Assembly: GCA_038852315.1 (NCBI GenBank)
Contig: JAWCKF010000011.1
Span: 1-52,949 of the forward strand
DNA: 52,949 nucleotides
Direction: 5' to 3'
DNA from: COMBO-56-21 sp038852315
Lineage (GTDB): Archaea > Thermoplasmatota > Thermoplasmata > UBA10834
In this document: positions 8,209-16,715 of the stretch, in pieces
How positions within the stretch are numbered: position 1 is the stretch's first letter
How the letters are laid out: the number at the start of each line of letters is the position of its first letter
Program-made: the position numbers and the translations under genes
Notes under the pieces: model-generated
Told to the model about the DNA's origin: nothing
Databases searched by the model: none
Seen by the model: the letters and a program-made list of their open reading frames with translations, nothing else

Positions 8209-9080
8209 CAGACGCCACCCCCATGGGCGATGGAAACAAGAAGCAGGTTGAGGCCGACGAGAGCAGTGCCAACAGCCAGCGTGAAAGCCACCATGCGCTC
8301 TCTGGTGAGCCTTGCCGTCGAGTTGTCGATTATCTGCGTGAGGAACAGCGCACAGACGATGATCGCCGACTTCCCGGCGACGGAGATCAACACATCCTCA
8401 TTCCAATAGAACAGCGACAGGATACCGAAGAGCACGGCCAACTCGTACCAATGCGCGAGCTTCAGGATGGCCAGATAAGGTCCTGAGTATTCAACATACG
8501 GACCGGACACTATCTCCTGGTGCGCTGTGGCCACGTCGTAAGGCGATTTCTGGAGCTTGATCACCATTATCACGACCAGCGCCAGCATCTCCAGGCCCAT
8601 CGATGGGAGCAGACTGGTTCTGAGCTCGCTCACTCTGAAGGTGCCCTGGTCGAACCCTATGAGAAGTATGACCAGGAGGAGCACGGGCTCATATGCCAGT
8701 ATCTGGAGGAGTTCCCTCTGCGATCCGAAGAAGCTGTAAGGCGAGCGGGCACTGAATGCTCCGAGCTCGAGCGCGACCGCCCCCGCACCCGAAACGAAGA
8801 AAATCACTATCAGGTCCCCTCCGGAGACGAGGAGTGCGAAGGCCGCACCTTGAAGGAAGAGGCATGCCAGAGCGAACATGGTCTGTTCGCCGTTGACGAC
8901 CATCGGCCTCTTCGCGAGAAGCTTCACCAAATCGTAGAAAGGCTGTACTATGGGAGGGCCGACCCTGTTCTGCATCCGCGCCGTGACCTTCCTGTCTATT
9001 CCCAGGAGGATGCCTACCCCAAAAGGCGCCAGAACCATGACCAGCAGACTGACAAGGGCCTCAGTGGGGGTCAAAGCCAC
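8208..9080 (-). CDS. echB: Ech hydrogenase membrane subunit, NuoH-like
   Basis: A 290-residue integral membrane protein of the NuoH/HyfC/EchB family with about eight hydrophobic helices. The loop ARMQNRVGPPIVQPFYDLVK is the family hallmark that contacts the hydrophilic arm, and SPYDVATAHQEIVSGPYVEYSG is the second conserved loop with its acidic residues. It anchors the catalytic arm and is part of the ion-translocating module. It starts with GTG 9080, preceded by GGAGGTG five bases upstream inside the end of echA, with which it overlaps by ten bases. Confidence 0.92.
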   Translation of the reverse strand: MALTPTEALVSLLVMVLAPFGVGILLGIDRKVTARMQNRVGPPIVQPFYDLVKLLAKRPMVVNGEQTMFALACLFLQGAAFALLVSGGDLIVIFFVSGAGAVALELGAFSARSPYSFFGSQRELLQILAYEPVLLLVILLIGFDQGTFRVSELRTSLLPSMGLEMLALVVIMVIKLQKSPYDVATAHQEIVSGPYVEYSGPYLAILKLAHWYELAVLFGILSLFYWNEDVLISVAGKSAIIVCALFLTQIIDNSTARLTRERMVAFTLAVGTALVGLNLLLVSIAHGGGV

Positions 9081-10990
9081 GTGCGCACCTCCATCGCGAT
9101 TGGCACGGAGACGACGATGACCAGCAGGAGTGTGGCAGCCAAGTTGAGGAGGACATTGAACCTTGCTTTGGACAAGTCGTCGAGAATGTAGAATCCGCCG
9201 ATCTCAAACTTGTATTCCTCCCCTCCGGTGTAGGGAGTCGACAATTCATCTTCACGCGGCCTCGTCAGGAAGGCCGACAGCAGGAAGACTGCTACGACGA
9301 TGGCCAAGAGCACGATTGCCGGGAATTCCCCGAGCGAGCTGAATATCCCGGCAGCATCGCCGCTCACAGAACTGCCGAAGTAGATCTCCGTGTAGGGGTT
9401 GATGAGGTGCTCCACAAGCCATGTGACGAGGAATGACAGCAACACAGCGCCGAGTGCGAGCGTTCCAAGTGTGTATCTGAACACTCGGGAGATTGGGTCT
9501 CTGAGAGGAGATGGGATTTTCGCCTCCATCTCAGCAGTAAGCACCCGTCCCAACCACTTGGAGTAGTACACGACAGTCGCAGCGAAACCGATCGCTATCA
9601 AGAACGTCAGAAGGGGCAGGCTGATGGCCGCCTCGCTTATCAGCCACTTGCTAGCGAACATGCCGAACGGAGGCAGCATGATGGTGAACACGCCTATGGC
9701 GAACGCGACCGAGACGAAGGGCATCCGGTCGCGCAGCCCCACCATCGCGTCGATCTCCTGTGTTCCAAGCTCGTGCTTTACCACTCCCACACACATAAAC
9801 ATGAGAGCCTTGGACAACGCGTGGAACACGATCAGTATCATTGCCGCAGAGATGGCCAACGACGTGTTTATGCCGACGCACATCGTCACGAGTCCGAGGT
9901 TCCCGATGGTCGAGTACGCCAGCACTCTCTTGGAGTTCGATTCGGTCATCGCCAGGACCGCCGTCCCCAGGAAGGAGACCGCGCCAACGAAAGCGATGGT
10001 CCAGGAGAGAGCATGAGAGTCGCCGATGATCGGAGATATCCTTATCAACATGTAGACACCGAGCTTGACCATCGTAGACGAGTGCAGCAGAGCTGAGACC
10101 GGCGTGGGAGCCACCATCGCACCTAATAGCCAGCTTTGGAACGGCATCTGTGCGGATTTGGTGAAAGCCGCAATTGAGATGAGCGCAAACGGGAGGAGGG
10201 CGACGCCTCCCACAGGCTCACCAACAAGCACCTCTTTCAAAGACAATGTGTCGAAGAACACATAAGTGAGGACGAGCCCAAACGCCATCGTGACGCCGCC
10301 GCCGAGCGTGTAGACAAGCGCCCTGACTGCGGAGTCCTTGGCCTCCAGAGTCCCCTCGTGCCCTATGAGCACGTAAGAACAGAACGTAGTAACCTCCCAG
10401 AAGAAGAAAAGCCATAGCATGTCGTTGGCCAAGACCGCTCCGTTCATCGCACCCAGGAAGAGGAGCATCATAGCAAAGAACCTGGGCTGGGCTTTGTCGT
10501 GTTCCATGTACTTGATCGCATAGAGGCAGATCACGGAGCCGACAATGTTTATCACGAAACTCATCACAACGGCGAGATAGTCTGTGACTACGGCGGGCTC
10601 GATGGTCGTGTTGAAAACGGCCACCTCCAGGAACCCGAGGGGAACGATCTGAAGGGCCGCGAAAGCTGTCACCAATCGGTTCCTCAGACGGATACCAACA
10701 TATAGGAAGAAGAGCATCAGAACGAAGTCGAGAAGCGCGAAGATCCATCTCGCAGGGCCGAACTCTGACGATTCGACAGAGTAGACGCTCACGCCCCTTA
10801 CACGCAGCTCAAGGAAGAGCGCGATAGACAGTGCGATGACCGCCCCGGAGGTAGCCGCCACAGGGACTGCAATCAGTCGGCCATTTCGAAAGGTCAGGCA
10901 GGCGAGGCCGCCCGCAACGGGAACGGCTACCAGCAGTATCACGATGGTTGCGACGTCCACGAGGGGGTGTAGGAAGAAGAGAGTATTCAA
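9071..10990 (-). CDS. echA: Ech hydrogenase antiporter-like membrane subunit, NuoL-like
   Basis: A 639-residue polytopic protein of the NuoL/MrpA/EchA family with about 16 hydrophobic helices. Landmarks are FVINIVGSVICLYAIKYM, FFWEVTTFCSYVLIGHE (the conserved Glu of helix 5), a Lys-containing AFTKSAQMPFQSWLLGAM, the LLHSSTMVKLGVY segment and the later FHALSKALMFM with Lys. These charged residues form the proton or sodium path in the family. First gene of the operon; the likely start is TTG 10990 since no ATG or GTG with a ribosome binding site is available upstream before a stop; GTG 10960 is an alternative. It is divergent from the TauE-like gene, leaving about 200 bases for both promoters. 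Confidence 0.9.
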   Translation of the reverse strand: MNTLFFLHPLVDVATIVILLVAVPVAGGLACLTFRNGRLIAVPVAATSGAVIALSIALFLELRVRGVSVYSVESSEFGPARWIFALLDFVLMLFFLYVGIRLRNRLVTAFAALQIVPLGFLEVAVFNTTIEPAVVTDYLAVVMSFVINIVGSVICLYAIKYMEHDKAQPRFFAMMLLFLGAMNGAVLANDMLWLFFFWEVTTFCSYVLIGHEGTLEAKDSAVRALVYTLGGGVTMAFGLVLTYVFFDTLSLKEVLVGEPVGGVALLPFALISIAAFTKSAQMPFQSWLLGAMVAPTPVSALLHSSTMVKLGVYMLIRISPIIGDSHALSWTIAFVGAVSFLGTAVLAMTESNSKRVLAYSTIGNLGLVTMCVGINTSLAISAAMILIVFHALSKALMFMCVGVVKHELGTQEIDAMVGLRDRMPFVSVAFAIGVFTIMLPPFGMFASKWLISEAAISLPLLTFLIAIGFAATVVYYSKWLGRVLTAEMEAKIPSPLRDPISRVFRYTLGTLALGAVLLSFLVTWLVEHLINPYTEIYFGSSVSGDAAGIFSSLGEFPAIVLLAIVVAVFLLSAFLTRPREDELSTPYTGGEEYKFEIGGFYILDDLSKARFNVLLNLAATLLLVIVVSVPIAMEVRTWL

Positions 10991-11196
10991 GATAGCGCAT
11001 TGTCTGGGGATGTGGCATCAGTGTTGCAAGCCCTATGGCTCACATAAGACTCCTCTTTGTCAGCCGCAGACCTTCTATTCGCGTACCATCCTCGGGATCG
11101 GGCTTGAACGACTAACATGTTCGCCGAAAAGGAAAGGAGTTTCAAACAAAGTCGAAGTAACCTACCCTGGGGCAAGAAACCCCATGGAGGAACATC

Positions 11197-12119
11197 ATGG
11201 AAGAAAAACGCCGTAGTCGCATAGCCTGGCTGAAACAACAGTCCTTCACAATCGCGCTCCTCGTAGTCATAGCGTGCTTCTGGGCATTGTCTGCCAACCT
11301 CGGACTTGAGGAGCCGGCAGAAGTGCCCCAGGTTCGTGCGACAATAGGGGCCGCGCTTCTTGTCGTGGGCTTCTCTGCAGGGCTGCTCGGAGGCCTCATC
11401 GGGACGGGAGGTTGCAGTGTTATGCTTCCAATTCTTCATTTCTGGCTCGGATACCCCGCACCGGTGGCGATTGGCACGACTTTGTTGCGGTGATATTCAC
11501 AGCGACTTCTGGCGGATACGGACATCTCGTGCGACGCAACCTGGACCGGCGGGTCACGATACTGCTCGCAGGAGGCGGCCTGGTCGGCGTGGTGATAGGC
11601 TCCTGGCTGTTCACGATCCTAGCCGAAGACGTCGAGCTCCTCGGACTGTTGCTGGGTATCGCGTTCCTCCTTCCTGCCATACGGATGATCGCTGAGGGTG
11701 GCTTGATGAGGAAGATGCCCAGCAGAGAAGGGGATAAGATATCTGGCTCGAGGCCTGGGTTGCTGAGCTTCGGTGCGGTTATAGGCCTACTCACCGGGCT
11801 GGTTGGTCTCGGCGGTTGTTACGCACTAGTCCCGGGACTCATATACCTGTTCGGCGCGCCTGTTTACGTGACCATGGGGACCTCGCTGGCAACAATGATA
11901 CCACTCGCGCTCGTGGGTGGCGGGATCAAGTTTGTACAAGGCTGGGTTGCCATCTATGCAGGGCTGTTGCTGGCAGGCGGAACAGTCGTAGGAGCCCAGC
12001 TCGGCGCCGCGATCATAAGGCGGTTCAAACCAGCGACTTTGAAACTGATATTCGGCGCGTACTTCCTGTACGTGTCGGTCAAGTTCATAACGTCGTACTT
12101 CGGAATCTCGATCTGGTAG
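11197..12119 (+). pseudogene. TauE/SafE-family anion exporter, interrupted by a one-base frameshift
   Basis: Two frames together encode one protein of about 307 residues. The first part (11197-11493) has a TM helix and the family motif GLLGGLIGTGG, and ends AIGTTLLR-stop. The second part resumes in another frame near 11486 with VIFTATSGGYGHL, which is the direct continuation in TauE/SafE proteins, and contains the second repeat GLLTGLVGLGG and MGTSLATMIPLALVGG. Restoring one T in the TTG-TTG run at about 11485 gives TTL-F-A-VIFTATSG and a full-length protein. Members export sulfite, sulfonates or other organic anions. Either a recent inactivating deletion or a base-calling error. It is oppositely oriented to the Ech operon and convergent with the AhpD-like gene. 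Confidence 0.8.
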
Positions 12120-12158
12120 ACTGGCAATTTGAGCTGGCATCCCGCGTGAAGTCATCAA

Positions 12159-12374
12159 TCACTCTGCAATGAGCCTCTGGGCCAGCTCTGTCATCGAATC
12201 GTCACCAGCTCTGCTTATGGCCTTCGCCAAGGCGACCGCGGCCCTTATGTCCTTCTTCTGGATTCCGAGCCTCTTTGCCTCGCGGACGTGGTACCGCAGG
12301 CACGATTGGCAGTGGCCTGCGACCGAAGCCGCGATTCCGACAAGTTCAGCAGTTCTCTCGTCCACATCCATCAC
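12159..12374 (-). CDS. AhpD-like / carboxymuconolactone decarboxylase-family small protein
   Basis: A 71-residue all-helical protein with the core AhpD motif GHCQSCLRYHVREAKRLG: a CxxC pair followed by a conserved His. In AhpD this pair is a redox-active dithiol in peroxide reduction; many short archaeal members have unknown substrates. ATG 12374 or the adjacent ATG 12371 starts the protein. It lies 63 bases downstream of the thioredoxin-CcdA gene on the same strand and is probably the last gene of the arsR-led leftward run, adding another dithiol protein to that group. Confidence 0.8.
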   Translation of the reverse strand: MMDVDERTAELVGIAASVAGHCQSCLRYHVREAKRLGIQKKDIRAAVALAKAISRAGDDSMTELAQRLIAE

Positions 12375-12437
12375 CTCTCATGTCCCGAATCATCACCGAC
12401 CTTCCCTCTCTCCTGCGAGCCTGCCGTGTACACGATA

Positions 12438-13844
12438 TCACCAGAGATTGATGCCGAAGAATCTCGCGGCGAAGAGCACACCGATGAGGACAACTGCGCA
12501 GGCGAAGCCGACCTGTATCCACCTCGCAAGTGATATGTACCTGTTCCCGAGGGCCCCCCTAATTTCGCCAGTTGCAGCACAGAAGGGGATTATGGTCGCG
12601 CCGTGTCCGAGGCCGAAGACGAACATGAGGAGGCCACCGGTGAGGACCGAGATGTCTCGGGATATCAACAGTATCAACACAGGGAAGACGAGAGAAAGTG
12701 CGCACGGCACCCAGCCCAGAGAGAACAGCGCTCCCAGCAGGAACCCTGCGAGAGACGGCGACCTCCAGCTCAATGAACTCAGCATCTTGTGCAGCGCACT
12801 CCCCTTCTTGCCACTCCGTGCAGTCTTACAAGCCCGCGCCTCGCGAAGCGTCAAGAGTCCGCACCTAAGCAGGTCACCGATCGGCCGTATCATGTTGATG
12901 CCCAAGATAACGAGGACGATTCCCGAGAGCAGGTAGAACGTAGAGGACATCTGGACGAACCTCCCCACGTACGAGATCGCCAGTCCAAACACGAGGAAGA
13001 CGACAGCCGTTCCCACGGTGAACGCAATACCTATCTTGAGCCCCACGGTCTGGTATCTGTCCTCCTGTGGTTCTGGACGCCCGTCAGATCTTAGGGCCGC
13101 GGTTCCCACGAACGAGACCACAGCCATCAGGAGGGCGAGCGAACATGGAGAGAAAGACGTGACAACGCCTAGGAGGAACATCCCTCCCACACCCGCCGCG
13201 GTCTCTCCAGCTGAGTCCTCTAGGGGGAGCGTCCAATCGCCAGAGAGTATCATTCTCGCGTCATCCAAGAGCGACTCAGCGCTCTGCACACCATCTATCA
13301 CACCCTTGCCTATGCAATAGACATTGTACACGCCCACGACCGTCAAGTCCTGGTCAATCAGAACGAGCGTAGGGTTAGAGAAGGCTCCCTTGACATCCCA
13401 GTAATTCAGGTACAAGTTCGAGACCGGGAAAGGCTCGAACTCCTCCACCCAGTGCCAGCTGATGTTCACGCCGTACCATTCCTCAGCCATCCTCCACCCC
13501 TCTTCGGAATACGGGTTCTTGCGGATGTTTATTGTGATGACCTCGAGATCTGGCATGCCTGAATCGACCAGACGCTCTAGTTGCGATATCTGGTCATGCA
13601 TGAACCTCTCACACTCTGTGCAGAGGGGGGTCTCCAGTTGGGTGAAATGCACCAAAGTGACCTTGCCAGAGTTGTTCTCTAGCGACACGCTCTGCCCGCG
13701 CACGTCTACGACGACGAACTGCTTCGCAGGGAGCCCGAGCGGAACTTCCTCGTCCTCAAGCCATGCCGAAGCGACTACCGTAAGGACTGAGATCACGCTG
13801 AGGCTGGCCACAATGACAGCGAGAGACAGATGCCTCGGATGCAT
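12438..13844 (-). CDS. thioredoxin-like domain fused to CcdA/DsbD-type thiol transporter
   Basis: A 468-residue protein. An N-terminal signal or anchor helix (about 7-27) is followed by a thioredoxin-like domain (about 40-200) whose CxxC is C75-TEC-C78. Seven or so membrane helices follow with the two redox cysteines of CcdA: C234 in SFSPCSLAL and C381 in LGWVPCALSL. CcdA/DsbD proteins carry reducing equivalents from cytosolic thioredoxin across the membrane to an outward-facing thioredoxin fold, which here is fused to the transporter. The gene starts 14 bases after the preceding thioredoxin-like gene. A relative of the ArsG-type permeases, which also derive from the CcdA fold, is a possible alternative. 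Membrane topology is inferred from hydrophobicity. Confidence 0.85.
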   Translation of the reverse strand: MHPRHLSLAVIVASLSVISVLTVVASAWLEDEEVPLGLPAKQFVVVDVRGQSVSLENNSGKVTLVHFTQLETPLCTECERFMHDQISQLERLVDSGMPDLEVITINIRKNPYSEEGWRMAEEWYGVNISWHWVEEFEPFPVSNLYLNYWDVKGAFSNPTLVLIDQDLTVVGVYNVYCIGKGVIDGVQSAESLLDDARMILSGDWTLPLEDSAGETAAGVGGMFLLGVVTSFSPCSLALLMAVVSFVGTAALRSDGRPEPQEDRYQTVGLKIGIAFTVGTAVVFLVFGLAISYVGRFVQMSSTFYLLSGIVLVILGINMIRPIGDLLRCGLLTLREARACKTARSGKKGSALHKMLSSLSWRSPSLAGFLLGALFSLGWVPCALSLVFPVLILLISRDISVLTGGLLMFVFGLGHGATIIPFCAATGEIRGALGNRYISLARWIQVGFACAVVLIGVLFAARFFGINLW

Positions 13845-13858
13845 TCTTCAGCACAACC

Positions 13859-14839
13859 TCAACTGTTCTCTTCATAATGCGACTCGGCATCAGCGAGCCA
13901 ACTCATGAGCGAGGCCTTATCGATGACGCCCTCCCAGCTGTGCCATCCGACGCCCACGCCGCCCGTGGGGAGCTCGACCTTGGTGAGCAATATCGTGAGA
14001 GGGACATAGTGTATGCCACCTGAGGGATCGTACGTTGCGAAGGCCTCGGAGGATTGGGGCTCATCCGTGCCTGCCACGAGGTCGATGTACTTGACGAAGG
14101 GATTCTCGGTCTCAACGGCCTGGCAGATCGTCTCTTGCTGGATGCACGGCAGACAACCCGTGCTGTGAACGAGTATCATCACGACACCCGTCTCCAGCGC
14201 TGACAACACCCACTGAGGGTGCACAACGGTGCCGCCACTCGACGGGTGCATGCTCGGATAGACCACCCAGAAGTCCTCAGGGCCGGTTCCAACACCTCTC
14301 CTCTCGGTCGGAGGGACACCCGTGAAGAACGTCCAGGTGAAGACCACGCAATCAAGGTGCAGACCTTCAAGATCTCGGGCACCCTGACCTACGGTGACAC
14401 TGTAGTAGGTCTGCTCGAGCAGCGACGCCGCGGGGGTGAACCTCATTGTGGTTCCGACCCAGAAGAATGAACCAGCTACATAAGGCTGGATGCTGAACGA
14501 GGACTCTACAGATGGCCTGTCCATTGCCTTATTGAAGGTGATCCTTATCTGCGAGGTCGTCGAGGCGCCGTAGCCGGTCGGCTCACACATCACTACACTA
14601 GGCAGTACGACTTGTTTCCCCCTCGGATAGTAGGCGTACGCTAGGACCGAGGCGGTGACGACGACAGCGGCGACGACTACTGCGTAGATGACCTTCCTGG
14701 TGGCGTTAGTGAGTGTGCCACAGCTGGCACACCTTCTTGTTCCAGGCTTCAGCAACGAGCCGCAGCTGGAACACTCGAAATACCCTTCCGAGAGGAGACG
14801 CTTCTTCTCCTGTTCCTCCTTGGACCTCCTCTTCGCCAA
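13859..14839 (-). CDS. membrane-anchored protein: zinc ribbon, Ig-like domain, thioredoxin-like domain
   Basis: A 326-residue protein. Residues 23-40 form a zinc ribbon (C23, C26, C37, C40), then a single TM helix (about 48-70), so the ribbon should be cytosolic and the rest outside. Residues about 80-175 resemble a Big_5-type Ig-like domain (PTGYGASTTSQIRITFNKAMD). The C-terminal part is thioredoxin-like with C229-LP-C232 in HSTGCLPC, followed by a Pro-Leu-T that fits the cis-Pro loop (VPLTILL). It is likely an extracellular disulfide oxidoreductase partnered by the CcdA fusion encoded 14 bases downstream; the gene lies 22 bases after arsR. Its substrate is unknown. Confidence 0.75.
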   Translation of the reverse strand: MAKRRSKEEQEKKRLLSEGYFECSSCGSLLKPGTRRCASCGTLTNATRKVIYAVVVAAVVVTASVLAYAYYPRGKQVVLPSVVMCEPTGYGASTTSQIRITFNKAMDRPSVESSFSIQPYVAGSFFWVGTTMRFTPAASLLEQTYYSVTVGQGARDLEGLHLDCVVFTWTFFTGVPPTERRGVGTGPEDFWVVYPSMHPSSGGTVVHPQWVLSALETGVVMILVHSTGCLPCIQQETICQAVETENPFVKYIDLVAGTDEPQSSEAFATYDPSGGIHYVPLTILLTKVELPTGGVGVGWHSWEGVIDKASLMSWLADAESHYEENS

Positions 14840-14861
14840 GCCACTCCCCCGGTTCTTGAAA

Positions 14862-15248
14862 TCAGCACTTCCACGACCTGAGCGCCCTTAGACCATCCGC
14901 GGTGATCGAGTATATTCTCCAGTACTTCACGCGCTTCGAGGTGATTAATCCCTCCGCCTCTAGCAGTCTGAGGTGGTATGACAACTTGGAGTCGCTGGTG
15001 CCGGATGTCACCTTCAGGACACACGGACACATATCCGTCAACGAAAGGGCATACAGCAGCTTCAGCCTGATCTTGTCGGAGAGCACCTTGTAGTGTCTTG
15101 CGAGAGCTGCTATGCGGCTGGGGTCCGGGATCCGTCTGTCCAGAGCACGCAGTCCGCCGACCTTGTCGAGTCCCTCGCGGACCTCTGCAGGCACCTTCAG
15201 TCCATTGATTCCATACTTGGAAGATACTTCAAACTTCCTTGAAACCAC
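14862..15248 (-). CDS. arsR: ArsR-family metalloregulatory repressor
   Basis: A 128-residue winged-helix protein. The DNA-binding helix region is SGTSDSKLSYHLRLLEAEGLI and the wing follows with VKYWRIYSI. C74-P-C76 in TDMCPCVL sits where ArsR/SmtB proteins place the ELCVCDL metal-binding Cys pair, so trivalent arsenic or antimony is the expected signal. A third ligand may be supplied elsewhere, for example C128 at the C-terminus. The only available start is GTG 15248, since a stop lies just upstream; there is no ribosome binding site, suggesting a leaderless message. The first palindromic operator overlaps codons 2-7, which would give tight autoregulation. It is divergent from arsP. Confidence 0.87.
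   Translation of the reverse strand: MVSRKFEVSSKYGINGLKVPAEVREGLDKVGGLRALDRRIPDPSRIAALARHYKVLSDKIRLKLLYALSLTDMCPCVLKVTSGTSDSKLSYHLRLLEAEGLITSKRVKYWRIYSITADGLRALRSWKC
15228..15243. promoter_or_regulatory. probable ArsR operator 1 (TTCAA-N6-TTGAA)
   Basis: A perfect inverted repeat, TTCAA acttcc TTGAA, overlapping the first codons of arsR. The same repeat with the same six-base spacer recurs 46 bases away (centre to centre) in the arsR-arsP gap. ArsR-family dimers bind such short dyads; assignment is inferred from repetition and position. Confidence 0.65.
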
Positions 15249-15273
15249 AAGTGATTAATAGACGTAGAAGTAT

Positions 15274-15289
15274 TTCAATTTTTGTTGAA
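15274..15289. promoter_or_regulatory. probable ArsR operator 2 (TTCAA-N6-TTGAA)
   Basis: The second perfect copy, TTCAA tttttg TTGAA, lies 18 bases before the arsP ATG and about where a leaderless arsR transcript would need its TATA box. Repressor bound here could block both directions. The AT-rich GATTAATAG at 15253-15261 between the two operators is a possible TATA element for arsP. Confidence 0.65.
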
Positions 15290-15307
15290 GAGTACTCGGA
15301 AGGTAGC

Positions 15308-16435
15308 ATGACCATTCTTGACTACATGGGCTCCCTACTGTGGGCAGGCGTCGAGGGGCTCGTGAACTACCTCTCGGCCCATGTCCTGCTGTGCCTCGTA
15401 CCAGCCTTCTTCATCGCAGGTGCCTTGTCGGCTCTCTTCAAAAAAGAGGCTGTCACGAAATACCTCGGTCCTGACACGCCAAAGTACGTCTCTTTTCCGG
15501 TCGCCTCCGCGGCAGGCCTGCTTATAGCCGTCTGCTCCTGCACGATCCTCCCGCTGTTCGCGGGAATCTGGAAGAAGGGGGCGGGGCTGGGTCCTGCTGT
15601 GACGTTCCTTTTCACAGGCCCAGCGATCAACATCCTTGCCATCACATACACCGGTGGCCTGGTCGGATGGGACATCGCCGGCGCCAGAGCGATTCTGTCC
15701 ATAGGGTTCGGCATACTGATCGGGGTACTCATGGGTTTGATCTTTGGGAAAGTGGTGGGTTCGTCAACGAACCGCAGCGCCGCGTCGTTGGCCGAGCCGC
15801 CCCTCCACCATGCCACAGGCGATCCGCCCGACCCTCCAGCAAGTGAGTCGGAGCGATGGACTCTGAGGGAAAGGCTTGTCCAGAAGCGTTCCATCGTGCT
15901 TTTCATGCTCCTGATAGGCGTTCTCCTCTCAGGGACGGTCCCGGCTCCTATAATCTTCAGGATACCTGTGCTGGCTGCATTCGTCCTCCTCGCGACTGCC
16001 TGGGCGCTGAGGGCGAACTCGCGTGAGGAGAATCGGGCGTGGATGGGAGAGACATACTTCTTCGTCAGAATGATCGTACCTCTGCTTCTGGTGGGGGTCT
16101 TCGTGGCGGGCATCGCGTCGGCTCTTATACCCCCAGACGTGGTCGCGGAACACCTCGGACGCAATACCCTCTCGGCGAACGTCATCGCGGTCGCCTTCGG
16201 CATATTCATGTACTTCCCCACGCTGGTCGAAGTGCCCGTCGCGCGCATGTTCCTGGACCTCGGGATGGCAAAGGGACCGCTGCTCGCGTACCTTCTTGCC
16301 GACCCCGAGCTTTCTTTCCAGAGCATACTCGTGACGAGGAAGATCATGGGCACGAAGAAGATCGTGGTTTATGTCGTTCTCGTGGCTGTGTTCTGCACGG
16401 CCGCTGGCCTGATATTCGGCATGTTCGTGAGGTGA
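15308..16435 (+). CDS. arsP: ArsP-type permease (organoarsenical efflux family)
   Basis: A 375-residue polytopic membrane protein of the permease/DUF318 family, eight or more helices in two halves separated by a hydrophilic loop (about 155-185). The first half has FFIAGALSALF, a C-S-C pair in AVCSCTILPLFAGIWKKGAG and FTGPAINILA; the second half repeats the pattern with YFPTLVEVPVARMFLDLGM. Characterised ArsP proteins export trivalent methylated or aromatic arsenicals; whether this one does so is inferred from the arsR neighbour and the CSC pair. ATG 15308 is preceded by GGAAGGT at ideal spacing; the frame is open to 15239 but that would run through operator 2. Confidence 0.85.
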   Translation: MTILDYMGSLLWAGVEGLVNYLSAHVLLCLVPAFFIAGALSALFKKEAVTKYLGPDTPKYVSFPVASAAGLLIAVCSCTILPLFAGIWKKGAGLGPAVTFLFTGPAINILAITYTGGLVGWDIAGARAILSIGFGILIGVLMGLIFGKVVGSSTNRSAASLAEPPLHHATGDPPDPPASESERWTLRERLVQKRSIVLFMLLIGVLLSGTVPAPIIFRIPVLAAFVLLATAWALRANSREENRAWMGETYFFVRMIVPLLLVGVFVAGIASALIPPDVVAEHLGRNTLSANVIAVAFGIFMYFPTLVEVPVARMFLDLGMAKGPLLAYLLADPELSFQSILVTRKIMGTKKIVVYVVLVAVFCTAAGLIFGMFVR

Positions 16436-16439
16436 TAGA

Positions 16440-16715
16440 TTGCCAGGGGAGTGCTGCCCAGGCAGGTCGACATCGAAGCGGCTGAGAGTCGGAAGCCAAG
16501 AAGTCGGAATATCAGAATACGATGCGATCATGAGGAAGGCTCTGGAGCTCGTCAACGTCCCCGATGACGAGATCAAACGGGCCCTACTCCGGGAACTCAA
16601 GATATACAACTACGTGCCTAGCGCGGCGGAGCAGGAGTATCTCGAAGCCCTTTGGAAAGCCTTCGAGCAGCTGAGGCAAGACAAGACGATGAGGGGAGAG
16701 GTGGCGAAGACATGA
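16440..16715 (+). CDS. small conserved-looking protein between arsP and the disulfide protein
   Basis: A 91-residue soluble protein that I do not recognise by name. It starts at TTG 16440, supported by GAGGTGAT immediately upstream. The N-terminus has a Cys pair (PGECCPG) that could bind metal; residues about 25-80 look like a compact helical domain rich in charged residues, with the phrase LKIYNYVPSAAEQEYLEALWKAF. It lies four bases after arsP and overlaps the next gene by four bases (ATGA), so it is translated with the arsenic genes. Its place next to a redox-active disulfide protein suggests an accessory role in arsenic or thiol chemistry (inference only). Confidence 0.6.
   Translation: MPGECCPGRSTSKRLRVGSQEVGISEYDAIMRKALELVNVPDDEIKRALLRELKIYNYVPSAAEQEYLEALWKAFEQLRQDKTMRGEVAKT

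Noticed and set aside
6226..10990. Reading the operon as a complex I fragment or formate hydrogenlyase
   Set aside because: The large subunit keeps all four Ni-ligand cysteines, excluding complex I; there is one antiporter-like subunit and no formate dehydrogenase, so the Ech type fits best.
12375..12437. Possible tRNA or small RNA in the gap between the AhpD-like and CcdA genes
   Set aside because: Only 63 bases, no cloverleaf and no TTC arm.
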